DNA from: an uncultured Bacteroidales bacterium
GTDB lineage: Bacteria > Bacteroidota > Bacteroidia > Bacteroidales > Paludibacteraceae
Reading direction: 5' to 3'
Assembly (NCBI GenBank): GCA_900321605.1
Contig: ONWR01000011.1
Location: 56,212-96,272, forward strand
DNA length: 40,061 nucleotides
The translations under genes were made by a program, and so were the position numbers. Below, piece after piece: positions 14,659-22,328 of the stretch; the stretch's first letter is position 1; every line of letters begins with the position of its first letter. Under the pieces are notes generated by a model that saw only the letters and a list, made by a program, of their open reading frames with translations, was not told the DNA's origin and made no database searches.

Positions 14659-15181
14659 AATTATACCAAGATGCATACATTGCGTAGTTGTTGGCAATCT
14701 TCTTGTTTATTTCTTCGGTTTGGGCGGGATCGGCTTTCTTGATGAACTTCGCCGGAACTCCTCCCCAAATCTCGTGCGGTCCGATCTGCGTGCCTTTGAG
14801 GACAAGCGCGTTGGCAGCTACTATCGCTCCTTCGCCCACGTGGGCGTCATCGAGTAGGGTAGCTCCCATGCCTATGAGCGCGTAGTCATCTACGTCGGCG
14901 CCGTGGATAGTGACGTTATGTCCGACGGAGACGTAATCGCCCAGTTTGATGGTCGATTTCTGATAGAGCGTGTGGAGTACTGCGCCGTCTTGGATATTAC
15001 AGTGTTTGCCGATGACGATGGTGTTGACATCGCCGCGGAGGACGGAGTTGAACCACAGACTCGATCCTTCTCCCACCGTCACATCGCCGACGACGGTGGC
15101 GTTCTCCGCCATGAACACGTCGTCCGCGATGCGCGGAGTAAGAATCTCTCCGTTTCTATTTATGGTTTTAATAAGTGCCAT
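14657..15181 (-). CDS. Gamma-carbonic-anhydrase-like left-handed beta-helix protein
   Basis: This 174-aa protein shows hexapeptide repeats (ENATVVGDVTVGEGSSLWFN, GKHCNIQDGAVLH and similar) and the zinc-ligand histidines of the gamma-class carbonic anhydrase/YrdA family (GAVLH, then VGHNVTIHG). The C terminus (GGVPAKFIKKADPAQTEEI) is the usual capping helix. It is probably a trimeric zinc enzyme or carbonic anhydrase homologue; activity cannot be judged from sequence. It lies one base after tpiA, so the two are co-transcribed, and a repeat-made linker leads on to pyrH. Confidence 0.88.
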   Translation of the reverse strand: MALIKTINRNGEILTPRIADDVFMAENATVVGDVTVGEGSSLWFNSVLRGDVNTIVIGKHCNIQDGAVLHTLYQKSTIKLGDYVSVGHNVTIHGADVDDYALIGMGATLLDDAHVGEGAIVAANALVLKGTQIGPHEIWGGVPAKFIKKADPAQTEEINKKIANNYAMYASWYN

Positions 15182-15182
15182 A

Positions 15183-15932
15183 TTAGCGAGCTGCGATAAT
15201 TGCTTCGAATTTCTCTGCTACGAGGGCAGCGCCACCGATCAGACCACCGTCGATATCCGGGCAAGCGAAGAGCTCTGCTGCGTTCTTCTCGTTGCAGCTT
15301 CCGCCGTAGAGGATTGTGGTGTCCTCTGCTGCCTCTTTGCCGTATTTCTCTGCTACGAGGGAGCGGATATAAGCGTGGATCTCCTCTGCTTGTGCAGGAG
15401 TAGCGGTCAGACCGGTACCGATAGCCCAAACAGGTTCGTAAGCGAGGGTGATGTTTTTCCACTCCTCTGCGCTCAGACCGAAGACAGATCCTTCGAGCTG
15501 TGCTTTTACTACCTCGTTCTGCTTGCCTGCCTCACGCTCCTCTTTCACCTCACCGATGCAGAAGATGACCTTCAGACCGTTAGCCAAAGCGAGGCGCACT
15601 TTCTCAGCCAACATCTCATAGCTCTCAGCGTAGTACTGACGACGCTCCGAGTGACCGAGGATGACGTACTCAGCGCCGGTGGATTTCACCATCTCAGCGG
15701 ACACCTCACCGGTGTATGCACCCTTCTCGTGATCTGCGCAGTTCTCAGCTGCTACTTTGATAGCCGAACCCTTGAGCAGCTCAGCTACGGTAGCCAAGTG
15801 GATGAACGGCGTACCGATCACAACGGCGCATTTCGGGTTCTTTACTGCTTCTTTCAACTCGGTAGCCAAAGCTACACCTTCCTGCAGGTTCTTGTTCATT
15901 TTCCAGTTACCTGCAACCATTTTTGTTCTCAT
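15183..15932 (-). CDS. tpiA: Triosephosphate isomerase
   Basis: TpiA interconverts dihydroxyacetone phosphate and glyceraldehyde 3-phosphate in glycolysis. The 249-aa TIM barrel has the catalytic Lys (VAGNWKMN), His ([10 protein letters not shown]), Glu ([12 protein letters not shown]) and the phosphate-binding end ([10 protein letters not shown] and [10 protein letters not shown]). The length is standard. A promoter at 15970-15977 and an upstream terminator separate it from the lipoprotein operon. It heads the tpiA, gamma-CA-like, pyrH, frr, rsgA series. Confidence 0.97.
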   Translation of the reverse strand: MRTKMVAGNWKMNKNLQEGVALATELKEAVKNPKCAVVIGTPFIHLATVAELLKGSAIKVAAENCADHEKGAYTGEVSAEMVKSTGAEYVILGHSERRQYYAESYEMLAEKVRLALANGLKVIFCIGEVKEEREAGKQNEVVKAQLEGSVFGLSAEEWKNITLAYEPVWAIGTGLTATPAQAEEIHAYIRSLVAEKYGKEAAEDTTILYGGSCNEKNAAELFACPDIDGGLIGGAALVAEKFEAIIAAR

Positions 15933-15969
15933 AATCTGTATGTGTTTTTAGTTATTACAATTTTGCGTG

Positions 15970-15977
15970 CAAAATTA
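15970..15977 (-). promoter_or_regulatory. -7 box of the tpiA promoter
   Basis: TAATTTTG on the minus strand, followed by CACGC, lies about 40 bp before the start. The -33 position (about 16000) is only a partial match (ATTG). Confidence 0.55.
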
Positions 15978-16018
15978 CTAAAAAAAAATGACATACGCAA
16001 TAGTTATCGCTATTTTCC

Positions 16019-16049
16019 TAAAAAAAACTGCACCCCCGAAGGAGTGCAG
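16019..16049 (-). terminator. Terminator of the lipoprotein operon
   Basis: Read on the minus strand, CTGCACTCC/GGGGGTGCAG forms a stem with one mismatch around a TTCG-type loop and is followed by a T-run. A second inverted repeat (AAAAAGGAGAT, 16053-16063 with 16105-16115) lies between it and the stop codon. Confidence 0.75.
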
Positions 16050-16119
16050 CGGAAAAAGGAGATTGTTTTTTTTCATGTATTGCATTCAGTAAATTTATTA
16101 CTGGTATCTCCTTTTTCAG

Positions 16120-16575
16120 TTATTTCACTATTTGACCGTCGAAGATAGCCATAGTGGCACCATTGACGTGGTAGTCAAAACTACATCCGGTTGCATCACC
16201 CCAACCATCTACATCGAACGTATCCCATTCGTCAAAGGGCTTGCCGTTGGGGAGTTGAGGCTTACCATCGAAGTGGAAATGGAAACCGGTACCGCCATCT
16301 GATTCCCATTGACCATTATACATATACAAGTTCACCGGCTCCGCATCTTTTGATGCCTTAACACCTTCCCATTTCATGGTCATGTTGCCGTTGTCCTCCA
16401 AACCAAGATAGAGATCGTGCTCGTATTCGTACTCTGCCATGGAAGAGATACCATGATAGTGATACACTGTGCCTTTCAATTCAGGCTCATCTGCTCCGTT
16501 CTTGTCTTTCTTGCAAGACGTGCATGCCAATACGCCGACTACCAGCGCAATGGCAAAAATAAGATACTTTTTCAT
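16120..16575 (-). CDS. Small lipoprotein of the SCKK-type (last gene of operon)
   Basis: ATG 16575 (MKKYLIFAIALVVGVLACTSC) gives a standard lipoprotein signal; an ATG at 16593 would add six residues. After the cysteine comes a Lys/Asp linker (KKDKNGADEPELKG). The mature domain of about 120 residues contains VYHYHGISSMAEYEYEHDLY, MYNGQWESDGGTGFHFHF and a terminal MAIFDGQIVK, rich in aromatic and beta-type sequence. No family is recognised. The signal peptide and KKDK linker match the three preceding genes, so these are likely paralogous surface or periplasmic lipoproteins. Confidence 0.75.
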   Translation of the reverse strand: MKKYLIFAIALVVGVLACTSCKKDKNGADEPELKGTVYHYHGISSMAEYEYEHDLYLGLEDNGNMTMKWEGVKASKDAEPVNLYMYNGQWESDGGTGFHFHFDGKPQLPNGKPFDEWDTFDVDGWGDATGCSFDYHVNGATMAIFDGQIVK

Positions 16576-16596
16576 AAAATTGTGTTTATTCATTTA

Positions 16597-17055
16597 TTAC
16601 TTAAGCGTAGCATTATAGACGAAGTACACTTGAGTGTCGCTCTCGCTGTCGTTGCCGAAGTGCATGTTCAGCGTCGTCAGATTAGGATCCAGGATCGCGT
16701 ATGCGTACGATTTCGGGAACGATGCATAAGACGAACCGTCCTCCAGCACCAGATTAATGTGCGTCTCTCCGGCGTTGACCTTCATATTATAGATATAAAT
16801 ATCCTTCGGACTCTCGCTCGAGGAAACGATCTGTGCCTTCACGAACTTCACATCGATGGTGTTCTTATCGGCATAATAGGTAACAACCGCCTGCTGATTC
16901 TCGTTGTACACATCGAACATCACGCCGCGCAGTTCACCGGTCGCATTGAGCACTTTGCCTTCCGGTTCCGGCTCACTTTTCTTCTTGTCTTTCTTGTCAC
17001 AAGCCACGAAAGCCAATGTCATCGCCGCAAGGGCAAACAAAAGAATCTTTTTCAT
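16597..17055 (-). CDS. Small lipoprotein of the CDKK-type
   Basis: ATG 17055 (MKKILLFALAAMTLAFVAC) starts a clean lipoprotein signal. An ATG at 17064 supplied by the upstream TTCATTG repeat would add three residues. The lipobox cysteine is followed by DKKDKKKSEPEPEGK and a beta-rich domain of about 120 residues (VLNATGELRGVMFDVYNE, NLVLEDGSSYASFP, MHFGNDSESDTQVYFV). Function is unknown. It is 21 bp before the next lipoprotein gene and 29 bp after the previous one, that gap being a heptad repeat. Confidence 0.75.
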   Translation of the reverse strand: MKKILLFALAAMTLAFVACDKKDKKKSEPEPEGKVLNATGELRGVMFDVYNENQQAVVTYYADKNTIDVKFVKAQIVSSSESPKDIYIYNMKVNAGETHINLVLEDGSSYASFPKSYAYAILDPNLTTLNMHFGNDSESDTQVYFVYNATLK

Positions 17056-17059
17056 AATA

Positions 17060-17087
17060 TTCATTGTTCATTATTCATTGTTCATTA
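17060..17087 (-). repeat. Heptad linker (TTCATTG/TTCATTA units)
   Basis: Four alternating units, TTCATTG and TTCATTA, join two lipoprotein genes. The last contains the stop codon of the upstream gene, and the first contains a possible ATG of the downstream one. Confidence 0.8.
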
Positions 17088-17861
17088 TTTCACGCGGTAG
17101 AACCACCAGTATTTGTATTCGGTCGTGCTGCTACCGGGGATGGGTTGATAGCCACGCAGAATCTGCATCCAGTTCTTGGTGAGGGGTTGTACGGTGATGC
17201 GGTCGTTCTCATCGATAAGCAGATACTCCAGCGGGTTATTCACGAAATTGAGTCCGTAGTCCCAACTCCACGTACCGGTCTTGGTCTCGCCGGAGAACCA
17301 ATCTTTGTAGATACAGGTGCCGTCCTCTTTGAATTCCCAAGTCTCCACCCAAGGATTACTGCCCTCGATGTACCATGAAGAGCCGTACATAGAATGACTA
17401 TCCATGACATAGTACGCATGTTTCCAAGTACCTACAAAATCGGAAGCTTTGATGTCCATGATCTGGTTCTCTATATCCAGTGCGGGAAGTTGGCACAGAT
17501 AGATATCCGTACCGCGAGCCTGCAGATGTGCCCAACCTTTTTTCAGTCCTGCAATCGTGAACTCCTCACCACGGAAGATGAGTTTGCCGTCCTTGAACGA
17601 GTATTCTGAGGTGTCGTTGTCGAACGTAGCCAGATTATTCTTCAATACGCGGATGAATCCGTGAGGCGGACGCTGTTTCTCACCACCGGCAAAGCAGGAG
17701 TCAATACGCCACATCGTATTGGGGTAGTCTGCCGGGTTTACATCCGTTGTGATCTCTTCCGTGTTAGTCGGTTCGTCACTCTTCTTGTCTTTCTTGTCGC
17801 AAGATACAAATGCCAATACACTGGCTACCAGCACAAAGGCGAAAAATATGAATTTTTTCAT
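17085..17861 (-). CDS. Lipoprotein of the CDKK-type (258 aa)
   Basis: The start at ATG 17861 (MKKFIFFAFVLVASVLAFVSC) is preferred over an upstream frame extension, because it gives a proper signal peptide nearly identical to that of the next gene upstream. After the cysteine and a DKKDKKSDEPTNTEE linker, the mature protein has two beta-rich parts with TMWRIDSCFAGGEK, VGTWKHAYYVMD, TWEFKEDGTCIYKD and TGTWSWDYG. The V-G-T-W...G-T motifs resemble lipocalin-like DUF domains, which bind small hydrophobic ligands, but this is only a resemblance. It is twice the length of its neighbours, possibly by domain doubling. Confidence 0.75.
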   Translation of the reverse strand: MKKFIFFAFVLVASVLAFVSCDKKDKKSDEPTNTEEITTDVNPADYPNTMWRIDSCFAGGEKQRPPHGFIRVLKNNLATFDNDTSEYSFKDGKLIFRGEEFTIAGLKKGWAHLQARGTDIYLCQLPALDIENQIMDIKASDFVGTWKHAYYVMDSHSMYGSSWYIEGSNPWVETWEFKEDGTCIYKDWFSGETKTGTWSWDYGLNFVNNPLEYLLIDENDRITVQPLTKNWMQILRGYQPIPGSSTTEYKYWWFYRVK

Positions 17862-17872
17862 AAGGGAATGAT

Positions 17873-18325
17873 TTATTGCTTGAGTAATAGTTCCGGCCAT
17901 TCTTCTTCTGTACCGGCGTTATGAATCAGCGTCAGGTAGTCGCCTTTCAGGCTGAATTTCAGTTTTTCATTCATCGGCCAGAACTCGCTGAAATCATCAC
18001 CGTCCTTACTGCCGTCCATATAGACCAAGATCGAATTGAGCGTAGCATCGATTACCTCGCCGTCAATCTTAAACGTACCGTCACCGACGATATGCTCATG
18101 AGCTACTACGTCACGACCGTTCATGTAATAATCCATGACGCGCTGGTACGTACCGTCTTTACCAAAGGTGTAGAAAAAGTCAGAATCGCCTGCGACGCGC
18201 ATCCATGTACCTACGATCGGGCTTGATACAGCCGGTTCATCTTTCTGTTTGTCTTTCTTGTCGCAAGCGACAAATGCCAGCACGCTTGCTACAAGCGCAA
18301 AGGCGAGGAATAAAGATTTTTTCAT
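17873..18325 (-). CDS. Lipocalin-like lipoprotein of the CDKK-type
   Basis: This 150-aa lipoprotein opens MKKSLFLAFALVASVLAFVAC, with the Cys followed by DKKDKQKDEP. The mature part begins SSPIVGTWMRVAGDSDFFYT, has FGKDGTYQRVMDYYMNG and a terminal KGDYLTLIHNAGTEEEWPEL, the pattern of lipocalin-like domains (VGTW near the start, G-T-Y in the second strand). It is 32 bp downstream of the repeat protein at 18358 and 11 bp upstream of the next lipoprotein start, so it is in the operon. Ligand unknown. Confidence 0.78.
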   Translation of the reverse strand: MKKSLFLAFALVASVLAFVACDKKDKQKDEPAVSSPIVGTWMRVAGDSDFFYTFGKDGTYQRVMDYYMNGRDVVAHEHIVGDGTFKIDGEVIDATLNSILVYMDGSKDGDDFSEFWPMNEKLKFSLKGDYLTLIHNAGTEEEWPELLLKQ

Positions 18326-18357
18326 AACTATTTATTTTAGTCAAAATTATCGATAAA

Positions 18358-19428
18358 TTATTTCATCTCTGCTCCGAGGGCGTTGTAGGTCTTACCATCG
18401 CGGATGATGTATACCTGACCGTTACGAATGACCTTCTGAGTCTTGATTTCTGAACTCTGAATGTTCTCAATCGCCTCGGAGCCGTCGTTATGATAGAAAT
18501 ATTGCGTGAAGTTGGATTGCATCCAATCGCTCTCACCCCAGTCATAGACTGCGTCGGTCAGGACATTGCCTTCGGCATCGTAGGTATGTTCTTCCTTTTG
18601 GCTATTGACACAGGTACCGCTTGCGCAGTTCTGTAGGATGGATTGCATGAGCAGGTGAGCGTCGTTATAGACATAATCCTTGGAGTGCTGTTGTTTCCAG
18701 TCATTATTGTACCAATAGGAATAGGAATGATGGGACATATCGCCTTTCTCATCATACTCGTATTCGTACTTATTGACGTTGACAAACATTTTTGAAGATT
18801 CATACCATGTTTGCGTCAAACGTTGTATTTGCTGACCTTTTTCATTGTAACCGTACCCTACATAAGTATTCTTAAACCATCCGTCCTCGTCGTATCCGCT
18901 TTCCACATGGTGGTATCTAAAAGTTTGCATAACGAGTACGTCGCCGGCAGCATTGTACGAGTAGAAATTACTGTCTGCCTCGAACCATTTTCCATTGACC
19001 CAATTATAATAAACGGCTGCCTTGCACTTACCGTCTTCTCTGTTCTGATAGGTATAGCGCGACGAATTCTCCCATGTGGAACCATTCCATCCTTGATAGG
19101 TATAGGATGTCTTGGCATTGTTGGCATCATAGGTGTAGAGGTAGCGATACATGTTCGCCCATACATTGTTGTCCCACATAGAATAGATGACTTCGATGGC
19201 GTTACCGTTGTCATCGAATGTGTTCTCTGTCTTGGAAAGGTTCGTCCATTGGTTAGCCGACCAAGTATAAGAGATGGTCAAGTTGTTACGTCCGTCTGCA
19301 TCGTACGAGTAAACGGCTTTGCTTTTGTCATTACGTCCTGCGGTTGTAATTACGCTGTCCAGAACAGCTGCTGAATAAGCAGATGTTGCGCCCCAAAGCA
19401 AAAGGGCAAATAATAAAATTTTTCTCAT
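18358..19428 (-). CDS. Exported YD-type repeat protein with C-terminal VYIIRDGK motif
   Basis: This 356-aa protein has a signal peptide (MRKILLFALLLWGATSAYSA) and about seven repeats of roughly 43 residues, each with a W-x-N-x-W or similar element followed by Y-x-YD-x-x-G (for example TYTYQGWNGSTWENSSRY). The pattern is close to YD/RHS-like and DUF3836-type beta repeats of Bacteroidetes. The C terminus (KVIRNGQVYIIRDGKTYNAL) matches a tail seen in many exported Bacteroidales proteins, and the gene at 37425 carries the same motif. This suggests secretion or anchoring, though it is not the classic T9SS type A domain. It leads the lipoprotein operon and has a promoter at 19466. Confidence 0.75.
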   Translation of the reverse strand: MRKILLFALLLWGATSAYSAAVLDSVITTAGRNDKSKAVYSYDADGRNNLTISYTWSANQWTNLSKTENTFDDNGNAIEVIYSMWDNNVWANMYRYLYTYDANNAKTSYTYQGWNGSTWENSSRYTYQNREDGKCKAAVYYNWVNGKWFEADSNFYSYNAAGDVLVMQTFRYHHVESGYDEDGWFKNTYVGYGYNEKGQQIQRLTQTWYESSKMFVNVNKYEYEYDEKGDMSHHSYSYWYNNDWKQQHSKDYVYNDAHLLMQSILQNCASGTCVNSQKEEHTYDAEGNVLTDAVYDWGESDWMQSNFTQYFYHNDGSEAIENIQSSEIKTQKVIRNGQVYIIRDGKTYNALGAEMK

Positions 19429-19465
19429 AATGTTTTGTGTTTGGTTAGTTTTTCAAAACTGCGTG

Positions 19466-19473
19466 CAAAAGTA
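19466..19473 (-). promoter_or_regulatory. -7 box of the lipoprotein operon promoter
   Basis: TACTTTTG on the minus strand, followed by CACGC, lies about 38 bp before the start of the gene at 18358. No good -33 TTTG is found at 20-bp spacing, which would fit an activator-dependent promoter. Confidence 0.6.
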
Positions 19474-19494
19474 CTGCTTTTTTTCCAAAAAGCA

Positions 19495-19531
19495 TTCTCA
19501 AATCGTACAATTCGATTCTCAAATCGTACAA
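19495..19531. promoter_or_regulatory. Two 16-bp direct repeats at 21-bp spacing, candidate AraC-type operator
   Basis: TTCTCAAATCGTACAA occurs exactly at 19495-19510 and again at 19516-19531. The 21-bp period is two helical turns, the usual spacing of AraC-family half-sites. The pair lies directly upstream of the -7 box of the lipoprotein operon and next to the AraC-type gene. Confidence 0.55.
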
Positions 19532-19560
19532 ATCTGCATTTTTATGGGAAAAAGGGTGGA

Positions 19561-20647
19561 TTAGAGGGCTTGCTCCGGGGCATTTTGCTTCCTATACTGG
19601 AGCGGAGTGGTGCCTGTTATCTCTTTGAAGGCACGGTAGAAAGTCTTGTCAGAGTTGAAACCGCTCAGTTCCATCGCATCCGTGATAGCCTCATGGTCAG
19701 AGCTATAGTTCTCCGACCGAAGAATAAGCTCGGCGTTCTCCACGCGGTAGCGGGTCACTAATTGTGAGAAACTAAGTCCGGTGCGGCGGTTGATACATTG
19801 GCTGACGTAAGTGCGATTGCTATGTATGGCTGTCGCCAAATCTTGGATGGTAAGTTCGGGAGAAACGAACAATTTCTGTTCGCGGAGGACGGCACCAATC
19901 TGCATCATTAGTTCATCGGTTTCTTCGGGTGTCGGTTCTTGTATCTGCGGTTCCTCGGAAGTGATGGTCTCTCTCGGGATAGTAGTATGTGCGGCTACGT
20001 AGCCCAGTCCATAAAGAAGCACCGACATGAGCACCGCGGGTATCGTGACCATCATATTGGCTGCGAAGAAATCCCGTCCCAGCAGATTGAGAAGCATGGA
20101 GATACCCGCCGTGACACCCAAGAAATGCTGAATCAGATAAAGAGGGTGCAAGAGGTAACTACGGTCGTCCGAATAGGCGTCATCCATCCGTACTCGTGCA
20201 TCTCTCAGAATCTGATAGCCGCGCCACCAGACCCAGATGACTTCAGTCGCAAAGCACACCCGTGCGAAGATTAGGAAATACCCCCCCCCAGTTGGGTATT
20301 CGGAGTATCGCTCCGAGCGGGAATAACAAAGCCACCAGCACCGCCGGAAGGAATAGAAGCGGTAGCTCTATGTTCTTCTTCGTACGCGTGATAGCGCGCA
20401 GGTACGCGTAATATAAAGGATATACGCAGAGGTTCGCTACGCTGTAACTATACTCTCCCCAGAAACTCGGAAGCCCCGAGAAATAGAGCCAATGGTCTGT
20501 GTAAAGAATGGTGGCGGCGATGTAGAAAAGCAAAATCGTTCCCTTGACATGAGGTTCATCACTTCCGCGATAGAAACGCACCAAGAAGAAAATGCTCCAG
20601 AAGAAGCATAGCATCATTGGCAGCGATATGATGAACTGAAAGAGCAT
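19561..20647 (-). pseudogene. Seven-helix membrane AraC-type regulator, frameshifted at a G9 tract
   Basis: The first frame (from ATG 20647) encodes four hydrophobic helices and reaches IPNWGG at a run of nine G (20289-20281 on the coding strand); it then ends after GVLCD. The second frame resumes exactly after the run with YFLIFARVCFATEVIWVWW. It adds three more helices and a linker, then an AraC-type HTH at about the last 100 residues (LFVSPELTIQDLATAIHSNR, TYVSQCINRRTG, then FNSDKTFYRAFKEITGTTP). With eight G the gene would be one continuous protein of about 361 residues. It may be phase-variable, broken, or a sequence error. It starts directly after the stop of the DoxX-like gene. Confidence 0.75.
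20281..20289. repeat. Homopolymer C9 (G9 on coding strand)
   Basis: Nine consecutive C on the plus strand sit at the frame break of the AraC-type regulator. This is the longest G/C homopolymer noticed in the window. Confidence 0.9.
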
Positions 20648-21754
20648 TTATTTTTGCCTCAAGTTATATTTGTCGATGATGGTTCCGTTTTGTACGACGA
20701 AGACACCCGGGTTCGCACGAACGATGGTCTTGAGTGTCACAGGATCAATCGTGCAGAAGAGTTGCTCGGTCTGCTCCTCGTCCAGACCCAATTCCTCCGC
20801 AAACGCCCAGATGTCATCTTCTCCCGAACCGGTGAGGAGATAGAGATTAGACGGGTGTTCAGCAATGAGTTGCTTGAGTTTGTCCAGCTGTTCGCGGTCG
20901 GTTTTATGGAGGTCGTACATAGCAACGAGCGTCACGGGTTCTTCGGAGTCGAGGATGTCATAGGTGATGTCGTCAAACTCCATGGTGAGGATCTCGAAGT
21001 CATGAATAGGTGCTTCGTAGCCTTTCTTGACGAGCACGGATTTCTGATCCACGAAATGCCATGTGGAGTCACCCTTGGGGTAGTTATCCAGCGTGAACTC
21101 TTGCTCTACACCGTCTTTGGAGTAGATGAGGGTCGTCTCATAGACATCGGGTTCGGCATCCTCGGGGATCTCCATCAGTTCGGGGATGTTATTTCCGATT
21201 TTATACGGACGGAAGTCCATGATGGGCAGATGGTGGTACGTATATTCCATCAATCCGAAGCCTGCGAAGAAGGTGATGAGGGCAATGCCCAGTTCGGCTT
21301 GCCAAACAAAAGTCTGCGGGATCGCTTTGCGGCAGATAAGCAGAATAATCACGAGCGTCAGCAGGACGATATTCTTCCAGAAGGTCTGCCAGTTGGTGAG
21401 AACCAGCGCGTCTCCGAAACAGCCGCAGTCCGAGACCGGATTCGTGAGGGCTATCCAGAGGGTGAGCGGGGTCATGACGAGATAGAAGAGCAGTGAGAGC
21501 CAACTCGTCCACGGGGTGCGTACGTTGAAAAGCATACATGCGCCGAGGATCAGTTCCACGGAGATGAGGATGATGGCTGCCACTTCTGCTAAAGGCAGCA
21601 GGTCGGTGAAGAACCCACCGAAAGCCTTGAGGTAATCTTCGATCTTATACACCGTGCCCAGCGGATCGACTGCTTTGACAAAGCCCGAGAAGAGAAAAGT
21701 CAGCGCCAACAGCGTTCGGGCGCAACTTCCGATAATATGTTTAGCTTTTTTCAT
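20648..21754 (-). CDS. DoxX/MauE-like BT_3928-type membrane protein
   Basis: This 368-aa protein starts MKKAKHIIGSCARTLLALTF. The N-terminal half has four to five membrane helices of the DoxX/MauE type (GFVKAVDPLGTVYKIEDYL, ELILGACMLFNV, NPVSDCGCFGDAL). The CGCFG motif is typical of quinone- or thiol-linked members. The C-terminal half (about 190-368) is a periplasmic alpha/beta domain ending in VNGTIIDKYNL-like sequence, resembling a degenerate thioredoxin fold. The architecture matches BT_3928-type proteins of Bacteroidetes. A role in redox or respiratory functions is likely but unproven. It overlaps no gene but abuts the AraC gene without spacing. Confidence 0.82.
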   Translation of the reverse strand: MKKAKHIIGSCARTLLALTFLFSGFVKAVDPLGTVYKIEDYLKAFGGFFTDLLPLAEVAAIILISVELILGACMLFNVRTPWTSWLSLLFYLVMTPLTLWIALTNPVSDCGCFGDALVLTNWQTFWKNIVLLTLVIILLICRKAIPQTFVWQAELGIALITFFAGFGLMEYTYHHLPIMDFRPYKIGNNIPELMEIPEDAEPDVYETTLIYSKDGVEQEFTLDNYPKGDSTWHFVDQKSVLVKKGYEAPIHDFEILTMEFDDITYDILDSEEPVTLVAMYDLHKTDREQLDKLKQLIAEHPSNLYLLTGSGEDDIWAFAEELGLDEEQTEQLFCTIDPVTLKTIVRANPGVFVVQNGTIIDKYNLRQK

Positions 21755-21791
21755 AATTGTCTATTGTCTGTTGTCTTTTAGCGCAGCGGTC
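21755..21791 (-). repeat. Stop-linked GCGGTC module with heptads (AATTGTC units)
   Basis: On the plus strand AATTGTC, TATTGTC, TGTTGTC, TTTTAGC and GCAGCGGTC fill the junction completely, from the ATG at 21754 to the stop codon at 21794-21792. Confidence 0.85.
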
Positions 21792-22328
21792 TCACATCTC
21801 ATAATGTATGAGGTCGAATATGGCGTAATTGATGATGTCGAAATAGTTGCCTTCGACGCCTTCGGAAGCGATGGTTTTGCCGCCGTTGGAGAGGATCGTC
21901 TTGATGCGGATGATCTTCGCAAGGATCATATCGACGATCCCTTCTTTGGACATCTCTCTCCAAGCCTCGCCGTAGTCGTGGTTCTTACGGAGCATCAGTT
22001 CCTTGGCTTCGTGGATGACCTCGTCGTATAATTTGGTGGCTTCTTCAGTGCTCATGTCGATGGCATCGGCATAGCCTTTGCGGTCTTGGATGATCGCCAT
22101 GACGCCGTAGTTAACGATGGCGCGTAAGTTACTCTCTATCTCATCGCCCACCAGACTCACACCGGTCTCCTGACGCTGACGGATGTTGCAGGCTTTGATA
22201 TAGAGTTGGTCGGTGATCCCGTGCAGACGGAAGATTCGCCAAGAGGGTCCGTAGTCGGACATCTTGTCAATGAAGATCTCGCGGCATTGAGCGTTTACTT
22301 GGTCAAACTCTTTTACAGTATCGTGCAT
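21792..22328 (-). CDS. DUF1599 (nucleotide-modification-associated) protein
   Basis: This 178-aa protein has two related halves: [11 protein letters not shown] with [13 protein letters not shown] in the first, and [20 protein letters not shown] with AKIIRIK in the second. The repeated K-x-x-DYG-x-x-W signature is that of DUF1599 (nucleotide modification associated domain 1). The family is common beside hisS or DoxX-type genes in Bacteroidetes; its biochemical role is not settled. It overlaps the end of hisS by 16 bp, so translation is likely coupled. Confidence 0.82.
   Translation of the reverse strand: MHDTVKEFDQVNAQCREIFIDKMSDYGPSWRIFRLHGITDQLYIKACNIRQRQETGVSLVGDEIESNLRAIVNYGVMAIIQDRKGYADAIDMSTEEATKLYDEVIHEAKELMLRKNHDYGEAWREMSKEGIVDMILAKIIRIKTILSNGGKTIASEGVEGNYFDIINYAIFDLIHYEM

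Noticed and set aside
14970-16148. A 392-codon plus-strand open frame
   Set aside because: It runs antisense to tpiA, the gamma-carbonic-anhydrase-like gene and the tpiA promoter, all with clear family motifs; it is a shadow of their codon bias.
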